From positions 62,001-126,000 of the forward strand of contig RCAB01000114.1 in assembly GCA_003640385.1 (NCBI GenBank): DNA of 64,000 bases. The letters are read 5' to 3'. Position numbers and translations under genes: made by a program. Below are positions 36,137 to 61,500 of the stretch, in pieces. Positions within the stretch are counted from its first letter, which is position 1. The number at the start of each line of letters is the position of its first letter. The notes below the pieces were generated by a model that saw nothing but the letters and a program-made list of their open reading frames with translations, was not told the origin of the DNA and searched no databases. The DNA is from Setaria digitata (Eukaryota; Nematoda; Chromadorea; Rhabditida; Setariidae).

Positions 36137-36989
36137 CAAGTGACATGTAATACTAGAGTTTTAAACTGCAATGCGAAAATGTAATATTTTTTTGATCATT
36201 ATTCATTTTTTTTTTTTCGAATATAAGGTGATATTAGGACTGCATATAAATTAATGAATATAGGTTAAACAAATGAGCTAATTAATTAATTGACTGCTAA
36301 AAATATACGATAATATTATGCGTAGATGAAAAAAAAAAAAAAAAAAATATATTATCATTTGTGATGAGTATTTAATATAAAAAGTTAACTCTTATGTTTC
36401 TTAAAATAAAAAATAAATTAATAAAATAAATGAATGATAAGTAAAAAAGCAAATAATCAACTGAATGCGTCAATTAATTATAAGCGTATGAGTAATTAGC
36501 CCAGCTGTTCATTATCCATTTATTTATTCATTAAAATCGTATGATGCCTTTATCCGCCAGTATAATTTGATGCACATCATGCTTTTCTTCACATGAGACA
36601 TGATAATCCCTTATCAATCAGCATGCTTCTGTTCACAAGGCACATGATAAACTCTCACCATAGCACATTCAAATATCATGTTTTTTTCCACATGGATAAG
36701 ATAAACCTTATAATATCATGCTCCGGTCAATCAGTTACCATGATTTTTCCATATAAAAAAAAAAAACCTTATCACAATATGCTGTGATTAGTTAGCATGC
36801 TTTTCTCCAGACAGGAAAGCTTTGTTCGATCAACCGTCATGCATGAATGTTATCACACCATGCTTTGATCAATTATCATGCTTCTCATTAAGCGAGATAT
36901 TACTAATCTGTTTCGGCCAAGTAAACATGCTTTTCCTTCTATAAACTTTATAGAACTTTATCATATACATGCTCTGATCAATCAATGAA

Positions 36990-44480
<7,491 letters not shown>

Positions 44481-45240
44481 CCTTTTCAGTCTCAGAAGTC
44501 ATTCGTTTTTAGCTTCATCATTCTTACAACAATGAAATTTGGTAAATTATGAAAAACTGATAGGACCAATTGTACCTAACTCTTCATTAACAGAGTTCAA
44601 GAAAAAAAAAATTCAAAATTTATTACAGTGTACTTCTGAAACAACAGAATTACTTGGAACTACTTAAGGAAGAAAAAACAAATGAAGGGAGAAATTAACC
44701 GACAATTACTTACCACCAATTCATGTTTTTAGAGAGATCTTTAAAATGTATTAAATTAATAATTATTCGTCGAAAGAAAAAGAGAAGGATAGAGAGAAGG
44801 AAAAAGGAAGAGGTAGTTAGTATGGAAAATGAAATGATTTAAGCTTCGGTAATCTTAACAAATTAAAGCTTCTGGAATATAATAAAGTCAGGAAAGTCTG
44901 GATGATCAACTACAGTTGTTTTGGCCAATATAAGATGAGTAATATAATGAAATACCGGTGAAAAGTACGCAGTTAAGTCTTATTTAATCATATACTTGAA
45001 TTCATATTAAGCAATTCAGTGTACTTTACACATAATTAATGAAGGAAAAAATCCGGGGTATAATAAAGGACGAAATAATCAAATGATAATGATTATTCTA
45101 AACCAATAATAAAATGGCATGAAATTGGTGGTCGGAATTTCAGAATTATTTTATTCATTTAAGAATGGCATTGATTCACTACACTGAACAAATACAATGA
45201 AATATCCGAAAGCATGGTCATTTACTAACATTGCTTAGTT
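44481..45240. other. Intergenic between ME-B start and ME-C end
   Basis: Only about 780 bp separate the tentative ME-B start from the ME-C stop, so the ME-B promoter must be compact or lie within ME-C's 3' flank. AT-rich; no other gene seen. Confidence 0.5.
45150..45155 (-). terminator. Candidate AATAAA polyadenylation signal of ME-C
   Basis: TTTATT on the plus strand reads AATAAA on the minus strand, about 105 nt after the ME-C stop codon. In AT-rich DNA this could be chance. Confidence 0.4.
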
Positions 45241-45259
45241 ATTGATTCCATTACTTCAT

Positions 45260-51445
<6,186 letters not shown>

Positions 51446-51465
51446 TTCCCGGAGCCTAAAATACA
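51446..51465 (-). other. Candidate spliced-leader acceptor and 10-nt 5' UTR of ME-C
   Basis: On the minus strand GTTGTATTTTAG ends at 51456 and the ATG follows after 10 nt. The position is typical of a trans-splice site, which would set the mRNA 5' end here. Confidence 0.55.
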
Positions 51466-51589
51466 ACGGAACGTTACGGCTGGCAAGAAGATCGAAGGGA
51501 CTTAGAGAATCGATCCAGCAGGAGCAGATCCATTCCCCAGCAGCTCATTCCATTCCATGACGAACAGAGCTAGCGTCTCTTCTGCGCCA

Positions 51590-51845
51590 GTCCCCACTGA
51601 TATGTCTGGCTGTTGCTGAGTGCATGTGCGTGGGTGCTGAGTGTGTGGGTGTGTCCGGACGAGCGAGAGTATATGTGTGGGGATGAAGTGCGGATGGATG
51701 TAGGTGTGTGCGTGTGAGGGCGAGGTGTGTTGCGTGCACTTGGACGGAGGGAGTACGTGCGTGCGTGTGTGCGTAAACACACGTATGTGGGTGATGAATA
51801 CTTTCTGTGTGTTGCGTGTGGATGTGTTTGTGTGTAAAAGTGCTG
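51590..51845. repeat. GT-rich low-complexity tract upstream of ME-C
   Basis: The plus strand is made of TGTG, GTGTGCGTG and GGGTG variants. Overlapping His/Thr/Pro-rich frames on the minus strand (70-105 codons in three frames) are translations of this tract. It sits 145-400 bp upstream of the ME-C start and so in its promoter region. CpG content is higher than nearby. Confidence 0.75.
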
Positions 51846-52175
51846 AAATATAGAGTAATCAAAAGTTCGAGTGATGAAGGATCTGCAAAAATATACTCGG
51901 ACGTGTATAGCTTAGAAAGATGCGAAGAGATAGACGATGAAATGTCTATACGTTAGGTTGAGAGACAAAGAGGGAACTGTAAGACAGTACGTGTAAGAGG
52001 TATGGATGAAATGAACAAGGGATGTGGAGGAAGTTGAAAGATCACAGAAAAAGTTTTCCGAGGCTTTTAGTCTTTTCTGCTCGAGATAAGTACACTTGAA
52101 CGTGTTGGAAATGCCAATCGGTGACGATCTGCAGAAGAAAAGTTAGTTATTAATCAGTGATTGGTGGACTGTTCT

Positions 52176-52735
52176 GTGAGTATGTTGGATGGGAAGGTCA
52201 CGGAATCAGTCAATGAGTNATCAATGAGTATGTTAGATGGGAAGGTCACGGAATCAATCAATGAGTATGTTAGATGGAAAGGTCACGGAATCAGTCAATG
52301 AGTATGTTGGATGGGAAGGTCACGGAATCAGTCAATGAGTATGTTGGATGGGAAGGTCACGGAATCAGTCAATGAGTATGTTGGATGGGAAGGTCACGGA
52401 ATCAGTCAATGAGTATGTTGGATGGGAAGGTCACGGAATCAGTCAATGAGTATGTTGGATGGGAAGGTCACGGAATCAGTCAATGAGTATGTTGGATGGG
52501 AAGGTCACGGAATCAGTCAATGAGTATGTTGGATGGGAAGGTCACGGAATCAGTCAATGAGTATGTTGGATGGGAAGGTCACGGAATCAGTCAATGAGTA
52601 TGTTGGATGGGAAGGTCACGGAATCAGTCAATGAGTATGTTGGATGGGAAGGTCACGGAATCAGTCAATGAGTATGTTGGATGGGAAGGTCACGGAACCA
52701 AGGAATGGTGTGTTGGATGGAAAGGTTACAGTGCT
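52176..52735. repeat. 37-bp minisatellite, about 14 copies plus a degenerate end
   Basis: Units start with TATGTTGGATGGGAAGGTCA and then CGGAATCAGTCAATGAG. Starts are at 52181, 52229 and then every 37 bp to 52673, with a degenerate unit at about 52710. The two units after the N at 52219 carry GTTAGATGG; the rest are almost identical. As 37 is not a multiple of 3 and one frame hits TGA in each unit, it is not coding. The N suggests the array is collapsed. Confidence 0.95.
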
Positions 52736-52739
52736 AACA

Positions 52740-55399
52740 TCGATCGGATATCACAGCAGTGGCTGAAATGGCTATCCTGCAGAAAATTTCCCTCTAATTA
52801 CCTGTACAAGGTGTGGGGAAGTGAAGTTAGGGAGGGAAAATATTAACCTCTTTTAAAAATAATTTTTACCTTTTGTCTCCTTTCTTCTCTATCTCTTCGT
52901 ATTATTGTTGGTTTCAATATCGGATCAAGGACGAATAATGTCGGAAAGTATAAATGATAACTATTGATAAGCTAGTAATGTTCGAAATGTCTAAAGGTCG
53001 ATCGATTCATTCAGAAACAATATTCTATAATCAGAGTTTCTGATATGATACGACAGAATCATGAAACTAATGGTACGAAATAGAATCAGTGATATGATTT
53101 TCACACAACAGCGAAATTGGTGATACGACGAGTCAGAAAAACAGCTACATAACAATGGATGTGTGATACTAACCAGTAAATAAAAATTCTCTCCTTAGTT
53201 TTATCATTGTTACATATTAATGTTATCCAATTTCTTTTCTCGTCTTATCGCTTACTGATATCATTCACTTTATTGCTTATTAATATCACTAAAAAGTATT
53301 ACTGAGAAACTTACAATGTTTATTGGTAAGAAAATAATTAAAATATGGATGAGTAAGAGACAAGTTATCATCTTCAGCATTTATGTGTACTCTTAAATCT
53401 ATGAGTTGGAGGACTAAAAAAAACAAAACTGGAAAAATGATTCAGAGTAATTTTAAAAATTGTTTAAAATATGCAATTCTTTCATGAAGAAATAAATATT
53501 TGTAATTACTCAGAATCCTGAATCGATTCATAATGATAATACTTAGCAATGATAAAAATCCAGTGATAAAAATATATGAATAGTGATAATTAACAGATGT
53601 CTTGTGTAGAATTATACAGAAATTTGACATTAAATAAAATCATTTCTGGCAGTATTTAGTTTCTAGAAGTATTTAATTGTATTGGTAATTTCGACTTTTA
53701 TTCATTTAACAATATTTTTAATAATATTTTTTATTTCTATTTCTCGTTACATTTCAGAAAAGGAAAAAGTGAAAAAAGATTTGTCTTATTAAATTCTTTG
53801 AAGATATTTTTAATAAATCATTTGAAAATATAAATTAAACAAAAAAAAAAAAAAAGGAAAATAATACTTTGTAAAATTACTTCCGAAAAGTTTTTTTCTT
53901 GTCAACTAATTAATAATTCATCTGCTGGAAATGTTGTATACTGTACTTTTCTAACACTCATCTAATTTCTAAAAGAATTTTGAAATTTGAGGAAATAGAA
54001 CTATGAAAGTACCAAAGAAACAAAAAAAATTCCAAAAATATTTTGAAAAGTTAATATGTGTTGGAAAACAATGAAACTATTATTCGCAGTTAGTCTATGT
54101 TGGGAATATTTTAGCAAGTATTTATCGTGATATTTTTATTATTTATCAAAGAATTTTATTTATGCCTTGTAAATAATATTTTAAAAAAGTTGTACCAACT
54201 AAATTAACTAATTGATGATCGTTACTTTTTCAATATATATTGTCCATTGATATATCAACTTTGAAATAATTGAGAAAGAAAAAAAAATTAAATTTCATCC
54301 GCAAATTATATTCTATTAGTTTCAATGGTGTTTTTTCTTTTTTCTCTTTTTGAAACCTTCTTTTTTTTTCAATGCTGATAGAGAGTCTGATAAGGTGATA
54401 TGCAAATAACCATTAGAATGTATTACAATACGATTGAATTTCCTCATGAGTGACACATATCACGAAGCACCAATATTCATGATGAAAAATATTAAACTTC
54501 TTTTGCATCGAATTATTAAATTCAAATAAAGATTAAATTTGTGGCAGTAATTAGAAGATGCAATTTCACAAACTGGAAAGCAATTAATAACAACTTAATT
54601 TAAATGAATAAATTGAAAGAGTATTCAATGTGTTCCACGTGTTATTCCTGCCTATGTTCAATTGTGATTAGTTTTTTTTTCTTCCTTTTAATTATTTGTT
54701 TTTATTTGTTATTTTAATTAATTATCTTTTTAATTATTTGTTATAATTCGTGTCTTTCCATGTTATATGATTTAAAATTTTCAAATAATTCTACGACCGA
54801 AAATAAACAAAAAATTAACCAATACAGACATTTCAGTAGGATTTTTCTTCGCAAGCGAATAAACAAATTTTATTCAAAATACTTAAAATTTAAAAAAATC
54901 ATTTCCAAATACGATTTCAATTTGAACTAAATGAAATGGTTCTTGGAGCGAAATTTGACTTAATGTTTTCTTTTGTTTTAGTTTAAGCAAAATTAATAAT
55001 TTTAATTGAAATGGAATGAAATTTAAATTTAGCTTGTGACTACTATTAACTTATGCTATGAAGTAAATAACGATGTAAAATCAGATAAATCGAAAAAAAT
55101 GAGAAAAAAGTTGCTTTTTTTTTCCTTCAAAATGTAAACTGAAATTATACATTTGGCTACTTTTTCTCACCGTTCTCTTCTCCTTTTTTTTTTTTTGTTT
55201 TGTTTTCATATTTTATAGAAAATAAAATAGGCTATAAATTGAAAAGATCCTAAGTTAGAAAGAAAGAAAAAAAAAAAAGAAAGCAAACATAAAATTTGAA
55301 AAAGCAATAATTTTTAAAATAAAAGAAAAGTGAACTGAATCGTAAATATCAAAAGTGAAATGATTCGTGAGTGAAGCTGATGTTTAGAACTCTTTCAAA

Positions 55400-55431
<32 letters not shown>

Positions 55432-58400
55432 GAAAGAAAAGAAAGCAAAAAAAAAAAAAAAGACAGAATGAAGGAAGAAAATTTATTATATTCATTAGGT
55501 GTAATTAATTATTGCTATTGCATTTTCAGATTTCTTCATCTTCATAATGATGCAAGTATTGATCATTATTTTGGGAGAATGAAAATGATAAAAATGAGCT
55601 TCAATTAAAATTTAAACTTTTTTTTCTCCTCAAAATTCGCTGAAAAATGTGAAATCCACATGCTTGAAATTGCTTAAATTGAAATTCACGTGAAATTAAA
55701 TCATAGTAATGTATAAATTTAACAAATTCATCATCCCTTATCTTGCTCCTAGCATTTCATTCAGCTGTCTATAGCTGCTATAATACAGTTAAATGCATAT
55801 CACAAATATCATTTCATCTAGTGATAACATTTTTAAGCATCTAGTGATAACATTTCAATTTCCAGAAATAAATTGCTAGAAAGAAAAGAAGAAAAAAAGT
55901 AATGCTATGTTTTTTCTTTTCTCATTCTCATTCAGTTATGACTACTTTGATAGTTTGTATTACTTTGCTGCAAATGTATCTGACAAATTTAATTGCTTGC
56001 ATACACTATAACTTTATATATGTGTTTTAGTGGTAATTGATTTTAGATGACATGTGCGCATATTTGTAGTGCGAGGATTAGTGGAATCAATCATGATTAT
56101 CACATTAAATGTTGTATCACTATCACCTATTATCATGATAAAACGTAATGCCGGAAAGCTTTTTCCGTTAAATTAATAAGGCAGTGATTTAACAATAAAA
56201 TGTGAAAAAAATTTAGGCATATTTCTAGTTGAAATATCATCCCGTTCATTAATAACACGAATGATATTTATCAAATTTGATGACGTTTCCCACTCCAACA
56301 GATCAGATTTTCAATTTGAAACTGACTGAATGAATTCTGTCCAGATTCATTGTAATTTAATTTTACTCAAGCACTTCAGTTGTGCCATGGAACGCCAAGA
56401 AAGAGATAGTGCTAGGCATTCTTTTTATCTCTTCATGGAGATTCTGGATTTGGCAACTTGGGAAATGCTTGCATCCAACTCATAGCAAAATTAGGAATGG
56501 GTAAGATATTATTTTAGGGATTCATTGTTTCATTTACGTTTAGTCCAACTCAAATTCAAAAAAGAAAAACTTTAAAACATAAAGGATGTAAATGCAGAAA
56601 ACGACTGCCCCTCCTAACCAGCATAACCGTTATTCTTTCTCCATAAAAAATTTTAACCTATTTCAAACAAAATTTCTCATTTTTTATTGCTCATTCCTAA
56701 TACATGCACGTATCAGTTGAAGGCCTTTGTGTTTCTTTTCAAATTTACTTAAATGTGATTCTCTTAAGGCTAATTACTACCACTAATTTTTACAAATCAA
56801 AAAATTTACACTGCAACACCACTCCATTCATTCACTAGTTAACTGAGCATGTATCACATGTCATATCATATCATGAACGCACACGCTAAAAATACCGTTT
56901 CAAAGGTGAAATGTTTAGCATTTAAGCAACTTAAGCACAGGCTGAAAAGAAAAAAGATAATAAAATAAGAAGAAAAAGTAAGAAAAGCGGAAGGAATGAG
57001 GGGAAATGTTAATTTTTCGATCAGAAAATTAATAACTAATACGTTGCGTCATCCTAAGACATGTTGTACTCCACACAAAATATTTATATTCATTCTTACT
57101 TTCAGCACGAAAGTGCAATTTATTACTAATTTTAATTCAAACATACAACTGACACTAATTAAGCACAATAGCAACAATAACTGTGATGACAAATAATATG
57201 AAATAAAATGGGAAAAAAAAACCTTCTCAAATGAACTTGGAAAAACAGGAATCGAAATCTGATGAAGTCATTTCAGCTTAACAAATCAACTGACATTATT
57301 AACTCACAACGGAAGCCCAGACGATGCAATCAAAAAAGAAAAAAAAAAAAAAAAAAACAGGCGATAAGAGTGAAACTAAGACCGTAAAATATAAAAAAAA
57401 GGAGGAAAAAAATTTCACAATATCGCCTCTAGTTAGTCACCAAGTAAGCGAGAATGAAAATAATAGCTGGTAATCATCATCAGTCATGCTTAAAACTTAC
57501 AAATCATCGTTATCAGCACATAAGCGTGCCATAATTAGAGAGATCTAGTTAGAGAATAATCTTAAAAATCGAAAACCTTCTGTGGCTAATATATATCATA
57601 GGTTATAAGATAACCTGACGACTAACATAGTTATTCTACCTAAGAAAAAAAAAAAAAAAAAAAAAAAATTTTGACCGGAAATGTAACAAGCTGATGAATA
57701 TAATACATGCTTGAAAAGTCAATGTTAGACATTGTGTCATCAACAGGAGATAATAGTGCACTAACCCAGCAATTTGTATGAATAATACAATAATTTATTG
57801 AAAAAAAAAAATCCCTTCGCAGAAAGAAAAGGAGAGAAGCAGTTTATCTCCTAAGAATTTCTGACAAAATAATCAACAATATAATCAGTCGATATAATTA
57901 TAATATCAAAGAGACAAAATAGGAACATATGAATAGTTTCGTACCTATCAATAAGAATGACTGAGTAAAAATAAATGGAGTGAGTATACGATAAAAAAGA
58001 ATTAAAATATAAACAATGACAATTGCCAAGGAAAATTATGAAAAACAGGAAAGCATTAACAGGAACATCACTAATTACAATTTTTCAAATATTGAAAAAT
58101 ATACACAAAAGTAAAATCAAATTTCACAACTTTAATGAATGTATAAAATTCAAAAAGCGCAACAAAAGACTACAATTATGCATTTTAAACTGATGAAAAT
58201 GAAAGCTCCCAGACAATTTTAAACCGCTAGACAATAGAAGAATTTATTGATATATCAGTACTAAGCATTTTGATACGAAAAACGATGAATTCAGAATTTG
58301 CATTTCCCAATAAAATACCTGATAGATTGAACAGAAATCCACTGTAGCAGCATGGTAATCAAAGAGAAGGACGGTTATCGTTAAGAAATTATAGGAGCAG

Positions 58401-58568
58401 CAAAAAAATTATAGGAGTAGCTTTAGGCAACTAACTACCAAAAGGATATTGTCCACCCTCTTGTAAATTTGCCTGGTATTTACCAAAAAGTTCAATTCTA
58501 ATTAAATGAAAAAGATTTTACCCTTTCATAGAACAACACATTTGGTAAAACTTAGGAAACCATACATT
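52740..58568. other. Intergenic AT-rich DNA, no convincing gene
   Basis: Nearly 6 kb of AT-rich sequence with long A and T runs (for example 55399-55428 and 57641-57668). Only one short exon-like piece at 56416-56500 drew attention (listed separately). No RNA gene or transposon is recognised. Confidence 0.5.
56416..56500 (+). other. Possible orphan exon with a DSGFGN motif
   Basis: Between a GCTAG acceptor-like site and a GGAATGG/GTAAG donor lies an 85-nt open frame containing HGDSGFGNLGNACIQLIAK. The DSGFGN string recalls the glycine motif of retinol-type short-chain dehydrogenases, but spacing after it is irregular and no partner exon was found. It may be a pseudogene scrap or chance. Confidence 0.15.
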
Positions 58569-61500
58569 TCATTTTTTAATGAATTCTGGAGGACTTTTTA
58601 AGCTTTGTGAATTAGAGGTTGATGATGCGGTGCCGCTAACAGATGATGGGGTTGGTGATGAGCCAGTCCTATTTCCCGCTTGACGCAAATCACTGGTGGT
58701 TGAGTCTGGCAAAGCACGCATCTAAAACCGCAAGAAACAAATACTAAAGAATTGTATCTCCATAAAGAAATATCAAAGGATAGAACAACTGCCTCTTCAA
58801 GACGAAACAAAAAACTAGATTTAGACAGCGTTATTAACTTACAGATAACTGTTCATTGCTGGTAGTTGAGTCAGCTATTGGTGATGTAGCTGTTGGCGTT
58901 TGAGAGGTGATTAAAGCATTTGTAGGAGGCGTTGAAAGGGAAATAACACCAGGCACAGATATACTGAAAAACAAGATTTTTCTCTCATGCTAGCATTTTA
59001 TCATACGTTCAATTCAGACAATGTCAGTTTCATACTTTTCTTCATTTCCTATTATCCTCACAACCAGATTGCGAAGAAAAAATCCATTAAATCAGGATCT
59101 CTACTTTCCTTTCGCAGGGAAAAAAAGAAGATGGAATACCTGAAATACTAATTTCGAAATAAACCTTACTTTGAAGACGATGAATCTGACCGTGCATCTG
59201 ACGAAGTCTGCAAGGGAAAGGTTCCATTATGTGGCGATCGACTATTTTCGTTGAAATAATTCAAAAATTGATTTGAAACTAAAATTAAAAAAATATAATC
59301 AGGAATGCAATGAATCCGAACAAGCGCTCAAGGTCTAATTATTAAAGTTAGAATTTCAGTTACTGATCACAATGATTTTCGACAAAAAAAAAAATTCTAA
59401 TTTAATTTGTCAATCTCAGTTATTCCCTCTCTTTAACGGAATATTCGCTTATAATTTTATAATGAGTTCATTTCAATTTACATAAATAATTTGGAGAGAA
59501 ACTTGTTTCCCTCTTCCTTGAATAGCCGAAATTGAAAAGCGACTTGCTCCAAATGAATTACAGCTAGTCAGATTTCGTTACTTGATGCTCTACTCAAATA
59601 TTTACCCTACTGTGACAACGCATTTAAACAGAATTAATAAGTAATTACCATTATTACAAAAAAAAAAATGCTCTATATACCTTCTTTCAATAACGCTTGG
59701 TCTGCTGAACCGGATGAACCACTAGAAGCAGTGATAACATTCTGGACAATAGTTGAGTATTCTTCTTCACTTAATGGTCCTCTCGATGGTATTCGCGCAC
59801 CAGGGACTGGTGTACCAAGCGCAGAACTTGCAGAAGGTACCGGGGTACTGCGTGGAGTCGTTAGTGGACTGTTCAGAGTAAAAGGGACTGGTGAACCCAT
59901 TGCTGAGTTACAAGCGTTATCAAAAAGCTGCTGCTGCAAGCATTTCATTCGTATTATGTGAATGTATTTCAAATAGGAGGTCAGTTTTGGAGCTTTATTT
60001 ACTTCGGCACCTATCATTTGGTTTTTTTTTTTTCTTTTTTTCCTGAGAGATCGAAAATTTGGATATATTCTGCAACTGAGTAGAGAATATAAAGTGACTA
60101 AAAATTTTGATCTGTGTTATGAGGATTTATTCTGAATCCTTATATCTTCCAACTGCTTCATTCTAATCATACGATTGTAAAAAAGAATGTCTTTCGAGAG
60201 CTTCAAGACACAGATCAGAAGGTAGTCAAATATTCAGTTTAATACTTCTGAACAGATCAAAAACGGATTGGAAAAAGTCGCTTCATACGAGTGCACCAAG
60301 TTTCAATCCTGCATTAACTTAAAGTTTGAACTTAGTTAATATAAAACATTATTCCCTTGGCGTAAAATATCAAGCCAGCAACCAGAATATTAGGGAAAAA
60401 GAAATTACCTGCCGTGATACAATATGACTTATTTTAGCATCACGAGCGGCAGCTGCAGCAGCATTACTATTCGTATCATCAATGTTTGAGATAAACGATG
60501 GACGATGGGCGACAACAGGTCGAGGAGTCACCAGCAACTACAAACATAAGATGAAAATAAACGCAATTTCTTAGCATTCACTTATTTGACTCAACAAATT
60601 TTCATACTAAACACAATAAGAATAAATAAACATTAGTCGACAGATATGAGAAATATATAAGGAAATACAAATAAGTAAAAAATGTGACCTGGGGATTTCC
60701 CGGTTTGGTGGTGAATTCCCGGACCGGTTGATCCAACAATGCAACTTTTTTTGCAATCCTTGCTTCTACTTCAGCAGCATCAGTATGATCGTGTTCTAGT
60801 ATGCGCCTCTCGTCCACAACCATTGTCTGAGTGGATGAACCAGGTGGTGAAATATCCAAGCTGATACTGCGCTTTATCGAATTCTGACTTTCAATACTGT
60901 GAAGTACGGTACTAAAATTAGGTTCTTAGAAATTACCCACAATTTTATCGCGACGTGATAAAACCTGCCGTTTCTGAAAAAATGCCACCGTTAGCTGCTA
61001 AGCTTTATGAATTAGCTATTTTACCAGGAAATAGAACTTCCAGATAATATATCTAGATCTGTGAAAATTATATGTTCTATTCACACTTTTTATGCTATCC
61101 CTTGACGGTCACATAAAAATTGTGATCTCAAAATATATGTGATCAGAACCGGAAAAATTTGATTAAAACTGAACTGTATCGTACAATGAACTATTCATTG
61201 TATTATATACGGCATTACAATTTTTATATAATCATGAAGGAAAGGCTAAAGAAAGCTTGAGTGGAATTTGAAATCTCGGAACAATAATTCCTTATTCAAG
61301 CAAAGACGAATCAGAATGCACCATGTATCAATATTTCGTAAGAAATAAAGATTCTCTAAACTTTTGAAACAAACCTGAAGCTGATAACATCTCCATTTGA
61401 TGTCGTAAATTTTGTTGGACTTGAATGATGCATATCAACAATATTCAATCCTGAGGAATCTCGCAAAGCTATATCAAAATCATTCTGGGAAGCCAACTGT

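Larger units (their letters stand above)
32681..36570. other. Intergenic: ME-A 5' flank to ME-B 3' flank
   Basis: Almost 4 kb without a recognisable gene. It holds a 76-bp duplication around an N at 33860 and a paired TGATAA/TGACGT motif near 36071-36136, both listed separately. Open frames here (60-74 codons) are AT-rich and unconvincing. Confidence 0.55.

Noticed and set aside
51502..51862. His/Thr/Pro-rich open frames on the minus strand
   Set aside because: Three overlapping frames are all open because the DNA is a GT-rich tract without stops; not a protein.
52607..52846. 79-codon plus-strand frame with repeated WEGHG-like segments
   Set aside because: It is a read-through of the 37-bp minisatellite plus the flank; the same frame is stopped in the upstream units.
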